The translations under genes were made by a program, and so were the position numbers. This document shows positions 42,882-51,812 of a stretch of 64,000 nucleotides of DNA, piece after piece; positions within the stretch are counted from its first letter, which is position 1, and each line of letters begins with the position of its first letter. Source of the DNA: Candidatus Thorarchaeota archaeon (GTDB lineage: Archaea > Asgardarchaeota > Thorarchaeia > Thorarchaeales > Thorarchaeaceae); NCBI GenBank assembly GCA_021498125.1, contig JAIZWL010000001.1:1324676-1388675 (forward strand), written 5' to 3'. The notes beneath the pieces are model-generated. The model searched no databases, was not told where the DNA came from, and saw only the letters and a program-made list of their open reading frames with translations.

Positions 42882-45599
42882 ATGCTCCTATTGCTGCGGT
42901 CGCAAGTCCCTCTCGTTTCCATGTTCATTATGATCATGTTGCTCCCTGGGGTCGTTATGGCCTCGGTCTTTATCGGCCCAAATAGACCATTGCAGGCACC
43001 AACTCAAATTCATGTGGCTGTAGTCGGTGGCGACCAAGCACCCTCCATTCTCACGGCTCTGGAATTGGATCAAACCGCTATCTCGGTCTCAGACTTTAGC
43101 ACTATCAATTCGGCGGTCTCTGCGACAGGGATTGATACTCTTCTAATCGTTGATACGCCTATGGGGCCGTCCGATATGTCGGCATTGCAGACCTTTCTGT
43201 CAGCAGGTCATGGACTGATGATTTTTCTCGGTCCTCGCATGACTGCAAATGGTACAGGTCTTCAAGAACTTGGAGTGACAACTAGCAACGTCATGAAGGT
43301 CAACACTGGTCGTGGTGGAGTCATCACACGAATGGTAAACAAGACTCATCCTGTCATGGGTTTTGACTGGTCCTCTGCACCACCTACTGATCGGATCACA
43401 GTTCTTCCAGCACTTGGCCCCAATGCTCATGTTCTCTTAGCAAATGACACGGGATTTGGGACATATAGTTCTCCGCTCTTGGTCTCCGTGGATACTGGTG
43501 CTGGAGAGGTTCTTGTGTTCACACCATGGCTTATGGTCAATACAACTGCTGGCGAATCACAGATCAATGATGAGTTGACGCTCTGGCCGTACTATAATTA
43601 TTTTGTATATTCGTCATCGGTCTATCTCTCTGGAGAGTCGCCCTATACCTATGCTGAGTGGGCCTATAGTCCCGTTCCCCATACGCAACAGCAATTTATC
43701 ATAGGCATATTGGTGTTCGCGATTGGTGCAGTCACCGTCGTCTCGTATCGTAGCATGAAGAAGAAGTCAACCCGTGATCGGCAGGTGCTTTCTGAGATAG
43801 AACGAGCGGAATTGCTTGTTGAGACTGAAGAGCAGATTGACGAATGGGAAGAGATCGGCATGCATCGTCAACTAGGTGGTTTTCTCATCCAGCTCTTCAT
43901 AACACTGCTTCTGGTCATACCCCGAGTTGTTCTTGCCATCATGATTTATCCGCGATTCATCATGCCATTCCCGCAGGCAGCAGGATGGTACTCGTTCAGT
44001 GTGAATCTCTTCATGGGTCTATGGACCGTCTTCGATCTCGGAACCAGTGTTGCACTTGCCAAATATTTTGCAGAGTATCGTGTCACTCAGCCCGAGGAAG
44101 CGGTCAAGTACGTTCAGATATTTGTCTGGTTCCAGTGCATAACCGGAGTGATCCAGATAACTCTTGTTGCCTTTCTTGGATCGATCATTTTCCCACACAC
44201 ATACCTTGCCCATCTGTCTTACGTCTTCATTGCGCACTCATTATTCCAGTTTCCGGGATTCACCCTGCTCTTCATTCACTTGTTCAGGGGTATGAACCGG
44301 ATAGATTACCAACAGGTACTAACTGTTGCAAAGTACATCATCTTTGACACACTTGGCCCCTATACTCTGATTCTTTTCTTCCGCTGGTGGGGTGCACATA
44401 ACCCTATCTTTGGCGAGGCTCTGGGTGCGGCCATCGGGCAGGCCATTGGCTCTTATATTTCAGAATGGATGGTCTTTGGTGTTTCCATCGTTCTCTTCCG
44501 TCGGCTGGGACTAAAGACTAGTACACTGTTCAGAATCGACTTTAGTACAGAGCAGATCCGCAAGGCTCTCAAGTTTGGTGCAAAGTGGACGCTCGGTGCA
44601 GCCGCAGTACCTCTGGTCTGGTTCTATCAGATGCTCTTGATCAGCACTCATCTGCTCAACTGGTCAGCATTGCAGGGCCAGTACCAGCTCGCATGGGACC
44701 TTGCAATCATGGTGAGTGTTGTTGGGCTCTTCATGGAAGGTATGCTTGGCGGTGTGTCCGAGGCATATTCACATGCGAAGAAAAAACTGACAGAACTTTA
44801 CACCGCTCAGGGTCTCAAATATGGGGCCTTCTTTGTCTTCTGGTTGGTGTCGATGTTAGCAGCCGTTGGTGCAAGAGCAATTCTTGGCGCCGCAGGTGAA
44901 GACTGGGCTTACGCCGCAGTGTTGCTCCAGTTCTTCCTGATCTTCCAAGTCTTGGGGTTCTGGAGTTGGCTCGGCGATTGGATGTTTGCAGGTGCAGAGA
45001 GAACAGGCCTTGCAGCCGGTGTGTGGATCTTAGAACAATCTATCCGTGCCATCGCCATGACCTTCTTTGTAGTGACTGAGCCTGTGGTATTTGGTATCTA
45101 TCTGGGCGGGATGCCCGGGATCATCATCGGTTACTGTGTGGGTCTGGCGATCAAAGATATTGTCGCATGGGTTCTGATTCGCCGTACCATCTCTGCCCCG
45201 AAATTTTATTTCTGGCAGACTTACGTGGGCCCCGCTATTGCAGCCGTTCTCAATTACTTGGTCCTTGAATATATCGCTCGATTGATCTGGGGTGGCGTTA
45301 ACGATATTATGACATCAGCGCTCTTGTTCTTCTTGGGCACGCTCCCGTCACTGTACCTGTACTCCTTCATAAGCGGTCTCACCGGAACTTGGGACGATCG
45401 TACCATGAGTGAGTTCAAACGCGCTTCGCAAATGGTGCGTATTCGAGGTATCGGTTGGCTTGCACGACGATTCTACGGCTCAGTTGCACTTGGTGCCCGG
45501 ATATCACCTCTGCATAATAGATTCCCTATTGACATTTATGACGAGGCAATGGCCGAGGCTGAAGAATTGACTCGTGAAAAGAAACGATTGGTCATTTAA
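42882..45599 (+). CDS. Extracellular domain fused to a MOP-type polysaccharide flippase-like membrane protein
   Basis: 905 residues. After a signal segment (MFIMIMLLPGVVMA) comes an extracellular alpha/beta domain of about 230 residues (QIHVAVVGGDQAPSILTALE; IDTLLIVDTPMGPSDMSALQTFLSAGHGLMIFLG), similar to the amidotransferase-like folds of surface proteins. One helix leads to a cytoplasmic linker. From about residue 330 there are some 12 helices in the MATE/Wzx flippase pattern, with GTSVALAKYFAEYR and EAYSHAKKKL. The start is set at ATG 42882 with GGAGG directly before it; a later start is possible. It may move a lipid-linked glycan; substrate unknown. Confidence 0.75.
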   Translation: MLLLLRSQVPLVSMFIMIMLLPGVVMASVFIGPNRPLQAPTQIHVAVVGGDQAPSILTALELDQTAISVSDFSTINSAVSATGIDTLLIVDTPMGPSDMSALQTFLSAGHGLMIFLGPRMTANGTGLQELGVTTSNVMKVNTGRGGVITRMVNKTHPVMGFDWSSAPPTDRITVLPALGPNAHVLLANDTGFGTYSSPLLVSVDTGAGEVLVFTPWLMVNTTAGESQINDELTLWPYYNYFVYSSSVYLSGESPYTYAEWAYSPVPHTQQQFIIGILVFAIGAVTVVSYRSMKKKSTRDRQVLSEIERAELLVETEEQIDEWEEIGMHRQLGGFLIQLFITLLLVIPRVVLAIMIYPRFIMPFPQAAGWYSFSVNLFMGLWTVFDLGTSVALAKYFAEYRVTQPEEAVKYVQIFVWFQCITGVIQITLVAFLGSIIFPHTYLAHLSYVFIAHSLFQFPGFTLLFIHLFRGMNRIDYQQVLTVAKYIIFDTLGPYTLILFFRWWGAHNPIFGEALGAAIGQAIGSYISEWMVFGVSIVLFRRLGLKTSTLFRIDFSTEQIRKALKFGAKWTLGAAAVPLVWFYQMLLISTHLLNWSALQGQYQLAWDLAIMVSVVGLFMEGMLGGVSEAYSHAKKKLTELYTAQGLKYGAFFVFWLVSMLAAVGARAILGAAGEDWAYAAVLLQFFLIFQVLGFWSWLGDWMFAGAERTGLAAGVWILEQSIRAIAMTFFVVTEPVVFGIYLGGMPGIIIGYCVGLAIKDIVAWVLIRRTISAPKFYFWQTYVGPAIAAVLNYLVLEYIARLIWGGVNDIMTSALLFFLGTLPSLYLYSFISGLTGTWDDRTMSEFKRASQMVRIRGIGWLARRFYGSVALGARISPLHNRFPIDIYDEAMAEAEELTREKKRLVI

Positions 45600-45670
45600 C
45601 AAGGGGATATAGTCATATTAGTTTGATATGTCTTGATGAAACCTGTACACTTCAAGTGGTGAAATTTCGT

Positions 45671-46344
45671 ATGCCCAAAATCGAAGTTCCTTTTATTCAT
45701 CAGATGAGTGCGGTGGACTGTGTAGTTGCATGTACGATGATGGTTTTGAAGTGGGCGAAATCGGGGCTCTGTGTGAAAAGTCAGTGAAATAGTGATTATG
45801 AGAAGCATGAACACCATTTTACATTTGAATCCAAAATTTTTCGGGATCCATTCTGATTTGGACGATCTATGTCTGTGGACTTTTCACACAGCTCCCGAAA
45901 TCGGAATATGTTGAAATAGCGGAATTATCATACGAAAAACTAATGAAAATACTAGATTGTCAAATTGATGGCACTCCCCTACAGAATATAGAGCTGCTTA
46001 ATGGTCGTCCCGAATTTAGGCAATTTCCTTATCGGCCAAAATTTACATTTTCGTATGCTACTGGTTTCTCACTTATCCAAGAGGAGATAACTGCTGGTCG
46101 TCCGGTTATTGTATATCTGGCCGAGCCACATGATGATTGCGTTATACATCATGCAATAGTAGTCACAGGATATTCGGATGATTTGACTCTTATCCATGTA
46201 AACAATCCGTTATCTGATGGGCCTTCTGACATCCCTAGCGGAGCCTTCTTAGAGCTTTGGGGCCACATATTTAACGTACATGTCCGGATACAGGTGACTG
46301 AACATCGAGATACGCAACTAACTGATTTTGGAGTGGGTGTCTAA
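45671..46344 (+). pseudogene. Peptidase C39-like gene interrupted by a miniature transposon
   Basis: ATG 45671 starts MPKIEVPFIHQMSAVDCVVACTMMVLKWAKS, with Gln11 and Cys17 as in C39 peptidases. The frame then enters the transposon and stops. Removing the transposon and one copy of its 9-bp target duplication rejoins the frame as WAKSEYVEIAELSYEKL... to a stop at 46342-46344. The C-terminal part has IHHAIVVTGYSDDLTLIHVNNPL with the expected His and Asn/Asp. The original protein of about 178 residues was a soluble C39-like papain-fold protein, and it is split here. The next gene overlaps its stop. Confidence 0.85.
45765..45895. mobile_element. Miniature inverted-repeat element, copy D, with perfect 9-bp target duplication, inside a gene
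   Basis: 131 bp. Ends are GGCTCTGTGTGAAAAGTC and (inversely) GGAGCTGTGTGAAAAGTC. CGAAATCGG is present before (45756-45764) and after (45896-45904). Against copy A I count about 11 differences. It splits the C39-like gene between codons for the Ala-Lys-Ser of WAKS. The insertion is recent judged by the intact duplication. Confidence 0.95.
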
Positions 46345-47297
46345 TGAACTCAAGAGAGACTATCACCAAGTTTGTCATAACACACTATGGGAATTTAATC
46401 CGAAATGACGATCCCACATATGATGAAGTTTCACGTCGTTGGATAGCACGGCTTCAATCTGATTATCCAATTATTATTCATAATGATTTGACCTCCGAAA
46501 CTCGTATCCGCTTTCTCAAAGTATCTCCACTAGGATACGTTGTATTTAATGAACAGTTTCATCCACATCCTGATTTAATAACTCCGCGTGAAACAATTGT
46601 GTCCCGTTTAAGGTCTTATTTGCACATGTGGCGATCATATACCGAATCACTTCTTCTGAGATCATCAGCCGATAAAATTGCGCAACTTCCTGAGGTACTT
46701 ACAGCACTAAATCCAGTATATGAGATTCTCCTCACATTGTATGAGGAGGAACATGTAAATCTAACAGATTTTAGTATTGAGGGTAAGACAAAGGGCCGAA
46801 AAAAGAAGATGCGCAAGTATATTGCTCTTCTACAAGAACTTGAAGTTCTCAGGCCGAGTGACCACTATTATGTGCCGGGAAATTTGTTTGTAATGTTACT
46901 TGAAAAACAGCTTAGTTTTGAAAACATCACTACTGCTGTTATGTCTGAGATCTTGAGACGTAAATACGAGTTTCTACGTGAAGTAATGTCCCTTGGAAAC
47001 CTCGAACGTATAATTCGTGTGGCAAATATTGTATACTACACGGAGTTACATACAAAAAGTGAGGTACCACGATCTTGGAGTACTCTTATGAAAGAATTTT
47101 CCTGCGAGTACGACACTAGTATTTCTCCTAGCAGTATCAAGCTTAATTTATATAAATTGGTCAAGGTTGGCGTTATTGGCAAGTCCAAATCACTGTATCA
47201 CGGTACTAGTGAGCTCCGGAGTAAAATGATTGAAATGTGGGGCAAAAAGCCGTCGCCTGATACTATATGGCGGATACCTAAACTGTCTGCATACTAA
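46344..47297 (+). CDS. Protein of unknown function, possible winged-helix C-terminus
   Basis: 317 residues, largely helical and basic. It begins MNSRETITKFVITHYGNLIR at an ATG overlapping the stop of the C39-like gene, so the two were co-translated. The C-terminal region (TLMKEFSCEYDTSISPSSIKLNLYKLVKVGVIGKS) resembles a winged-helix reading head; a central IEGKTKGRKKKMRKYIALLQELEVLR is similar. It may be a regulator or effector of the peptidase. Not recognised. Confidence 0.6.
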   Translation: MNSRETITKFVITHYGNLIRNDDPTYDEVSRRWIARLQSDYPIIIHNDLTSETRIRFLKVSPLGYVVFNEQFHPHPDLITPRETIVSRLRSYLHMWRSYTESLLLRSSADKIAQLPEVLTALNPVYEILLTLYEEEHVNLTDFSIEGKTKGRKKKMRKYIALLQELEVLRPSDHYYVPGNLFVMLLEKQLSFENITTAVMSEILRRKYEFLREVMSLGNLERIIRVANIVYYTELHTKSEVPRSWSTLMKEFSCEYDTSISPSSIKLNLYKLVKVGVIGKSKSLYHGTSELRSKMIEMWGKKPSPDTIWRIPKLSAY

Positions 47298-47342
47298 TAG
47301 TACTCGGTTTGTTGTTGAATGCCCATTCCGGATCTTCAAAAA

Positions 47343-47591
47343 CTATTCCGCGGCTTCTTCGGAATAATCTGCATCCTCGGCCTCAGCAAGTTGAGTTTCT
47401 CGTTCCATGCGAGTTCTGACGAGTCGAACGACGTATCCTGCAATACGATTTCTGACCTTTTTGCTTTCAACATCCGTATACTGCTCAACAAGCCGTTTGT
47501 TGGTCTCAAAATCGACTGTAAACTCGTCTGGATAGTGCTGCAATAGTGACCGAGCAGCGTTCTTTATGTAACCAGGTCTAATACTTCCCAA
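47343..47591 (-). CDS. rps17e: Ribosomal protein eS17
   Basis: 82 residues matching the archaeal/eukaryotic S17e family ([58 protein letters not shown]). It has a TTG start preceded by GGTGATT. The acidic C-terminus ([14 protein letters not shown]) is typical of archaeal members. It is divergent from the DNA ligase gene. Confidence 0.95.
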   Translation of the reverse strand: MGSIRPGYIKNAARSLLQHYPDEFTVDFETNKRLVEQYTDVESKKVRNRIAGYVVRLVRTRMERETQLAEAEDADYSEEAAE

Positions 47592-47639
47592 GGGTCAATC
47601 ACCATTATTGCCTGTCTGCACCTCGACCTCTTGACTGCG

Positions 47640-47647
47640 TTTATAAA
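47640..47647 (+). promoter_or_regulatory. TATA box of the DNA ligase gene
   Basis: TTTATAAA at 47640-47647 lies about 38-45 bases before ATG 47685, fitting a short leader that contains GGGAG 10 bases before the start. The earlier in-frame ATG at 47631 lies upstream of this box, which argues against it. Confidence 0.65.
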
Positions 47648-47684
47648 CAATATGGTGGGACTCTATGTTGGGAGTGCTCTTCTC

Positions 47685-49439
47685 ATGGAGTATGTGAAAC
47701 TTGCTCAGGCGTATGAAACGATCGAATCAACTTCTGGTTCCATCGACAAGATCGCTCTTCTTGCTACGACCTTGAAAGAGGCTGGCCCCTCTGAGGTGGA
47801 CAAGGTGATTGCCCTGACCATGGGCAAGCTCTTTCCGGATTGGAAAGGAGAGCCTGAGCTTGGAATTGCAGAAAAGATGGCGGTTCAGGTTGTTGCCTCC
47901 GCTTCTTCTGTTCCCGAAAAGAAAGTCCGAGAGATGCTCCACAAACGTGGTGATATCGGTGCAGTGGCTGAGGACTTGCTTGGCAAGAGTGTTCAGACTA
48001 CTCTATGGTCTGATGAGATCACAGTGGAGCGTGTCTTTGATGTACTTTATTCAGTTGCAAAGACCTCGGGCCAAGGCAGCAGCAAAGAGAAGATTTCACT
48101 TCTTGTTGGTCTCTTAAGTGAAGCGCAACCTATTGAGGCAAAATACATCATGCGCACAGTTACCGGAGACCTGCGCCTAGGAATCGGTCACATGGGTCTC
48201 CTTGATGCATTGGCTATTGCCTTCACTGGTACCAAGGAAGCGCGTGCTGATCTGGAGCGGGCTTTCAACCTGTCAAGTGACTTGGCGTATGTAGCGCGAC
48301 TGCTGGCGACTGAAGGCATGGAAGCTATCCGGAACGTATCCGTAGAAGTTGGTCGTCCTATCCGTATGATGGCAGCTAAGAAACTCTCTCGTCCTCAGGA
48401 GATCATGGCAAAGGTGGGCGGTAAGGCGCTCGTGGAATACAAATACGATGGCGAACGTATCCAGGTTCACAAACAGGGTGATGACGTTGTTCTCTTCTCT
48501 CGCCGTCAGGAACGTATCACAAATCAGTATCCTGATGTTGTAGAGTACGTTAAGAAATACGTCCGCGTCAATGAGTGCGTCATCGAGTGTGAATGCGTTG
48601 CTATAGATCCCGGAACAGGTGAGATGCGTCCATTCCAAGAACTGATGCGTCGGCGTCGGAAGACAGACATAACCGAGATGACCAAGGAGGTTCCTGTATC
48701 ACTCTTCTTCTTTGATGTGCTCTATGTTGATGGTCGTGATGTGACCGGACTCCCCATGCTTGAGCGTCGCGCTATTCTTGAGAAGAGTATTGAGTCGAGC
48801 CAACATACCCACCTTACTACTGGCGAGGTCACCGACAGTCCTGATCGACTGGAAGAGATCTTCGTGACTGCTCTGGATACCGGGCATGAGGGTGTGATCG
48901 CAAAGGCCATTCACGACGGTTCACGGTATCAGGCCGGTTCCCGAAGCTGGCTCTGGATTAAATTAAAGGCATCATACACTGAGGGGCTGTCCGATTCTGT
49001 GGATCTCGTAGTTGTTGGTGCATTTCATGGGCGCGGGAAGCGAACTGGTGTCTATGGTACGATTCTCGCCTCCGCCTATGATGAAGATACGGATACTTTT
49101 CCGACAGTCTGCAAGATTGGTACTGGGTTCACCGATGATGTTCTTGATGAACTCAAGGCACGGCTTGATCCCATAGTTCTTGAGACCCGTGATCCTCGCG
49201 TGATCTCTGACTTGGAGGCTGATGTCTGGTTCGAGCCCAAGTTGGTTATTGAAGTCCTTGGTGACGAGATCACGGTCAGCCCCACCCATCCTGCTGGCAG
49301 AGATCAGATTCGTGATGGTGGGTTGGCCATCAGGTTCCCCCGCTTTACTGGCCGGTTTCGTGATGATAAGGCGCCCACTCAAGCAACCACTGTGGCTGAC
49401 CTGATCGATCTCTTTGAACAGCAGCGTGGTATCTCATGA
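47685..49439 (+). CDS. lig: ATP-dependent DNA ligase
   Basis: About 584 residues. The catalytic lysine is in EYKYDGERIQVH; motif III is SLFFFDVLYVDG; motif IV EGVIAKAIHDGSRYQAGSRSWLWIKLK; motif V. The N-terminal helical DNA-binding domain precedes them (MEYVKLAQAYETIES). The C-terminal OB fold ends in VTVSPTHPAGRDQIRDGGLAIRFPR. It seals nicks in replication and repair, as in Sulfolobus and Methanogen Lig. Start chosen from the TATA box and ribosome binding site. Confidence 0.96.
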   Translation: MEYVKLAQAYETIESTSGSIDKIALLATTLKEAGPSEVDKVIALTMGKLFPDWKGEPELGIAEKMAVQVVASASSVPEKKVREMLHKRGDIGAVAEDLLGKSVQTTLWSDEITVERVFDVLYSVAKTSGQGSSKEKISLLVGLLSEAQPIEAKYIMRTVTGDLRLGIGHMGLLDALAIAFTGTKEARADLERAFNLSSDLAYVARLLATEGMEAIRNVSVEVGRPIRMMAAKKLSRPQEIMAKVGGKALVEYKYDGERIQVHKQGDDVVLFSRRQERITNQYPDVVEYVKKYVRVNECVIECECVAIDPGTGEMRPFQELMRRRRKTDITEMTKEVPVSLFFFDVLYVDGRDVTGLPMLERRAILEKSIESSQHTHLTTGEVTDSPDRLEEIFVTALDTGHEGVIAKAIHDGSRYQAGSRSWLWIKLKASYTEGLSDSVDLVVVGAFHGRGKRTGVYGTILASAYDEDTDTFPTVCKIGTGFTDDVLDELKARLDPIVLETRDPRVISDLEADVWFEPKLVIEVLGDEITVSPTHPAGRDQIRDGGLAIRFPRFTGRFRDDKAPTQATTVADLIDLFEQQRGIS

Positions 49440-49688
49440 GTACCACTCTGTATCTCTCATGTTCGTTGGCACTCTCTCCCCCTCTCTTCTTGTGGAGCTG
49501 ATTTTTCCCCTGTTTTGTAGTCGCGTTTTTCTGTGGCAAAACCGGTGTTTCCTGCTGTATTCTGTATGTAATACATACAGAACATTTTCGTATTATCTCC
49601 AGCGTATGTGGGGTACACCAATGCTTAAATGAAAATGCAGTGGAAATAGAGGTGAGTTAGCCTACAGAAAACGAATACGGAGACGCGA
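49440..49688. other. Intergenic region with a 23-bp perfect palindrome
   Basis: After the ligase gene comes A/T- and T-rich sequence. At 49560-49582 TTCTGTATGTA and TACATACAGAA flank a single central A, a perfect 23-bp palindrome. It lies about 107 bases before the small ORF at 49689. GCTTAAAT at 49623-49630 is a TATA-like element between them. The palindrome looks like an operator. Confidence 0.6.
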
Positions 49689-49844
49689 ATGATGGCCGAA
49701 AAAATCAAGCATCACACCCGACCCACCTCAACACTTCAGAAGAGTGCACAGATCTTACATGTGCTCTATGGTCTACTGGATAGTGATAGAGACCCCACTG
49801 ATGACGATGCAGAGACTCTTCGATATCTCTATTCCAGCTCCTAA
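49689..49844 (+). CDS. Small ORF, 51 residues, unknown
   Basis: Starts MMAEKIKHHTRPTSTLQKSA and ends in SDRDPTDDDAETLRYLYSSS; hydrophilic with an amphipathic centre (AQILHVLYGLLD). ATG 49689 has GGAG 6 bases upstream. TATA-like GCTTAAAT lies about 60 bases upstream. It has no family that I recognise. The 23-bp palindrome upstream and the hairpin downstream (49918-49952) suggest it is an independent regulated unit. Confidence 0.5.
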   Translation: MMAEKIKHHTRPTSTLQKSAQILHVLYGLLDSDRDPTDDDAETLRYLYSSS

Positions 49845-49917
49845 TCTCATTATGCTCCTCATTTAACATGAGGTCTTCATTCGCTGTCTCAATTGCACCT
49901 CCCGGCATTCGAGACAC

Positions 49918-49952
49918 TGTGGGGGCAAAGAAATCTTCAGAATGCCCCCACA
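49918..49952. promoter_or_regulatory. Strong GC-rich hairpin
   Basis: TGTGGGGGCA (49918-49927) and TGCCCCCACA (49943-49952) form a perfect 10-bp stem with a 15-base loop. It lies 74 bases after the small ORF and about 75 bases before the membrane protein start at 50028. It could terminate the former or regulate the latter; no T run follows it. TGTGGTATAGTATTTC (49971-49985) downstream resembles a TATA region. Confidence 0.5.
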
Positions 49953-50027
49953 CCACTTGTTGTGGTATAGTATTTCTACAGGATACTCTTAAGACACAGA
50001 ATTACAATACACAAAGCGGTGAGTCAT

Positions 50028-50696
50028 ATGATTGAGTGGCTTCACTTTGTGTCATCAATGATATCCGCCTCGGTTGCAATAGTCGTAGGATTGATCTTTA
50101 CATTGGCATATTTGAAGACACGAAGACGAGCACGTCTTCTTTGGGGAGTTGCATTTCTCTTCTATGCGATTGGGCATCTGATTAATTCATGGCTCGTCTT
50201 TTGGGAGATATCTATCGAGTCCGGAGTTGGTTTGTTTGCAATGTGGTTGTATGTGAATTTTGGTGGGACTGGCACAATAGGACTCGTACTATTTGCGACA
50301 CTCTCATTACTGACACAGAAGCGTCAACTATGTTGGATTATAACCTTCTTATTTATGATCATCTATTCTGGTGGTACAACGCTGTTTGCATTTGTGTTAC
50401 CAGGTGACACTCTCTATGCGTTTTTCAATCCCCTCCAGCATACACCTGTCACCAACATGAGCTGGTGGGTTGTTGTCACCCTTGTTCCTATTGTTCTAGT
50501 GATTGGTTCTATCTTTGTGAACCATTATCGTGTGACGGGACTCTCATGGGCGTTATGGATTGGTTCTAGTTTCTTGATTTATGCAGGTCTTCTCTTTATT
50601 TGGCCCGTAGTTGAACTGAAACCATTATTCTATATTCTACGTACTGGGTCAGTACTTCTACTAGGTATTGGAGGTATCAAACTATCGCGGCAATGA
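50028..50696 (+). CDS. Seven-helix membrane protein of unknown function
   Basis: About 222 residues with seven hydrophobic helices (VSSMISASVAIVVGLIFTLAYL; LLWGVAFLFYAIGHLI; GVGLFAMWLYV; TIGLVLFATLSLL; CWIITFLFMIIYSGG; WWVVVTLVPIVLVIGSIFV; WALWIGSSFLIYAGLLFIWPVV) and very short loops, reminiscent of sensory 7TM input domains of histidine kinases but without a kinase. ATG 50028 follows GGTGAG; GTG 50019 is in frame. Confidence 0.65.
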   Translation: MIEWLHFVSSMISASVAIVVGLIFTLAYLKTRRRARLLWGVAFLFYAIGHLINSWLVFWEISIESGVGLFAMWLYVNFGGTGTIGLVLFATLSLLTQKRQLCWIITFLFMIIYSGGTTLFAFVLPGDTLYAFFNPLQHTPVTNMSWWVVVTLVPIVLVIGSIFVNHYRVTGLSWALWIGSSFLIYAGLLFIWPVVELKPLFYILRTGSVLLLGIGGIKLSRQ

Positions 50697-50718
50697 CTAA
50701 TTTTCGGAGATCCAAACA

Positions 50719-51495
50719 ATGAAGACTGTAACGTTTAATTGTCCTGTTTGTCAAGAAACTCGTACTATTCATGTTGATCTGGCCGACAAACATGGTATTG
50801 TTTCAGTTTCAGTTTCACCAGATGAGACCTGTTCACATGCACTTCTTGTCTTTATCGACCACGATCTGACTATTCGTCGTATCCAGAGACTGGATCATAT
50901 CGCCGATGTTAGTTTCTCTGGGCAATACATGGCTAGGGGTATGAGTCTTCGTGGTTCACGGAGAGTGTTTGGTTCCACGCTAATTGATATCATCGCGTCT
51001 ATACTGCAAAAGCACATGGTTGTGCTCTGTGATGATGTGGATGTGGCAATGACTCTGTATAACACGCTCGTGAGGATATTTCATGAGCCTCCAGAACTGG
51101 GCCGTGACGTGGTGATCATGGATGATTGTGTCGAATCCTCAACCGATTCACTTGTTGTGAATTGCCGCTATTCTGTTGTTGTGAAGGGCAGTGTGGCGAC
51201 TGGTGCTCACCTGACTATCAAACGATTTGTGGACGAGGCCGTTGCGGTCAATGACAATGAGGCAGCAATTGTCTTTGTGCGTCAGAGACTATCTGCTCTT
51301 CAAAAGGCCGCTTCGTACATTGCAGAGATTGTGAGTTCTCGGATGAACGCCCGTGATGCTCTGAAGGCTATATCGAAGGCTACAGGGATTCAATTGAAAT
51401 ATGATGATTTGCATGCGATTTTGCTCATCCTACGTTCACAGGGTCACGGCAAAATTGCCGATCTTATAGTGATGGGTGACCTTGACGGATTCTAG
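50719..51495 (+). CDS. Zinc-ribbon protein of unknown function
   Basis: 258 residues. An N-terminal CPVC and a later Cys (DETCSHALLVF) form a probable metal site near residues 8-42. The middle (VVLCDDVDVAMTLYNTLVRIFHEPPELGRDVVIMDD) is alpha/beta, and the C-terminus is helical and basic. GGAG lies 9 bases before ATG. It follows the 7-helix protein by 22 bases, so the two probably form one operon, possibly a membrane sensor and its partner. Not recognised. Confidence 0.6.
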   Translation: MKTVTFNCPVCQETRTIHVDLADKHGIVSVSVSPDETCSHALLVFIDHDLTIRRIQRLDHIADVSFSGQYMARGMSLRGSRRVFGSTLIDIIASILQKHMVVLCDDVDVAMTLYNTLVRIFHEPPELGRDVVIMDDCVESSTDSLVVNCRYSVVVKGSVATGAHLTIKRFVDEAVAVNDNEAAIVFVRQRLSALQKAASYIAEIVSSRMNARDALKAISKATGIQLKYDDLHAILLILRSQGHGKIADLIVMGDLDGF

Positions 51496-51812
51496 GTCGT
51501 TGTGCAAGTTTTTCTCCCTTTGTAATCGTTAGAGTTATATTTCCTCCTCGTGATGAGAGAAATAACTATTCAAAGGCGGGACAAAAAGCTCAAAGAAAAT
51601 TTGGAACAAGGAAACATCGCTCACCGACCACAAGAGACCCAGTGGGTCAGTGGCCACTGGCAGCTGGAACCGTATCTTTTCGTGCTTTCGGTATCAAGTG
51701 TCATCATTAGAGAAGTCTATCTCTTTTACGGCTGTCATATGTTTCACGATCTTATCAATAATTCAGCAGTGAGATGTGAGCCTATCTTCCGCTTTAATGG
51801 AGTGTGACAAAT
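51496..51812. other. Intergenic region before metG
   Basis: No convincing gene. AGTTATATTT near 51531-51540 resembles a TATA box. CAGTGGCCACTG (51648-51659) is a perfect 12-bp palindrome. An 85-codon open frame here overlaps the metG start and lacks family signal. Confidence 0.4.

Noticed and set aside
49345..49539. Minus-strand frame at the end of the ligase gene
   Set aside because: Antisense to the ligase 3' end with no family or start signal.
51550..51807. 85-codon open frame before metG
   Set aside because: It overlaps the metG leader, has weak start signals and no recognisable fold.
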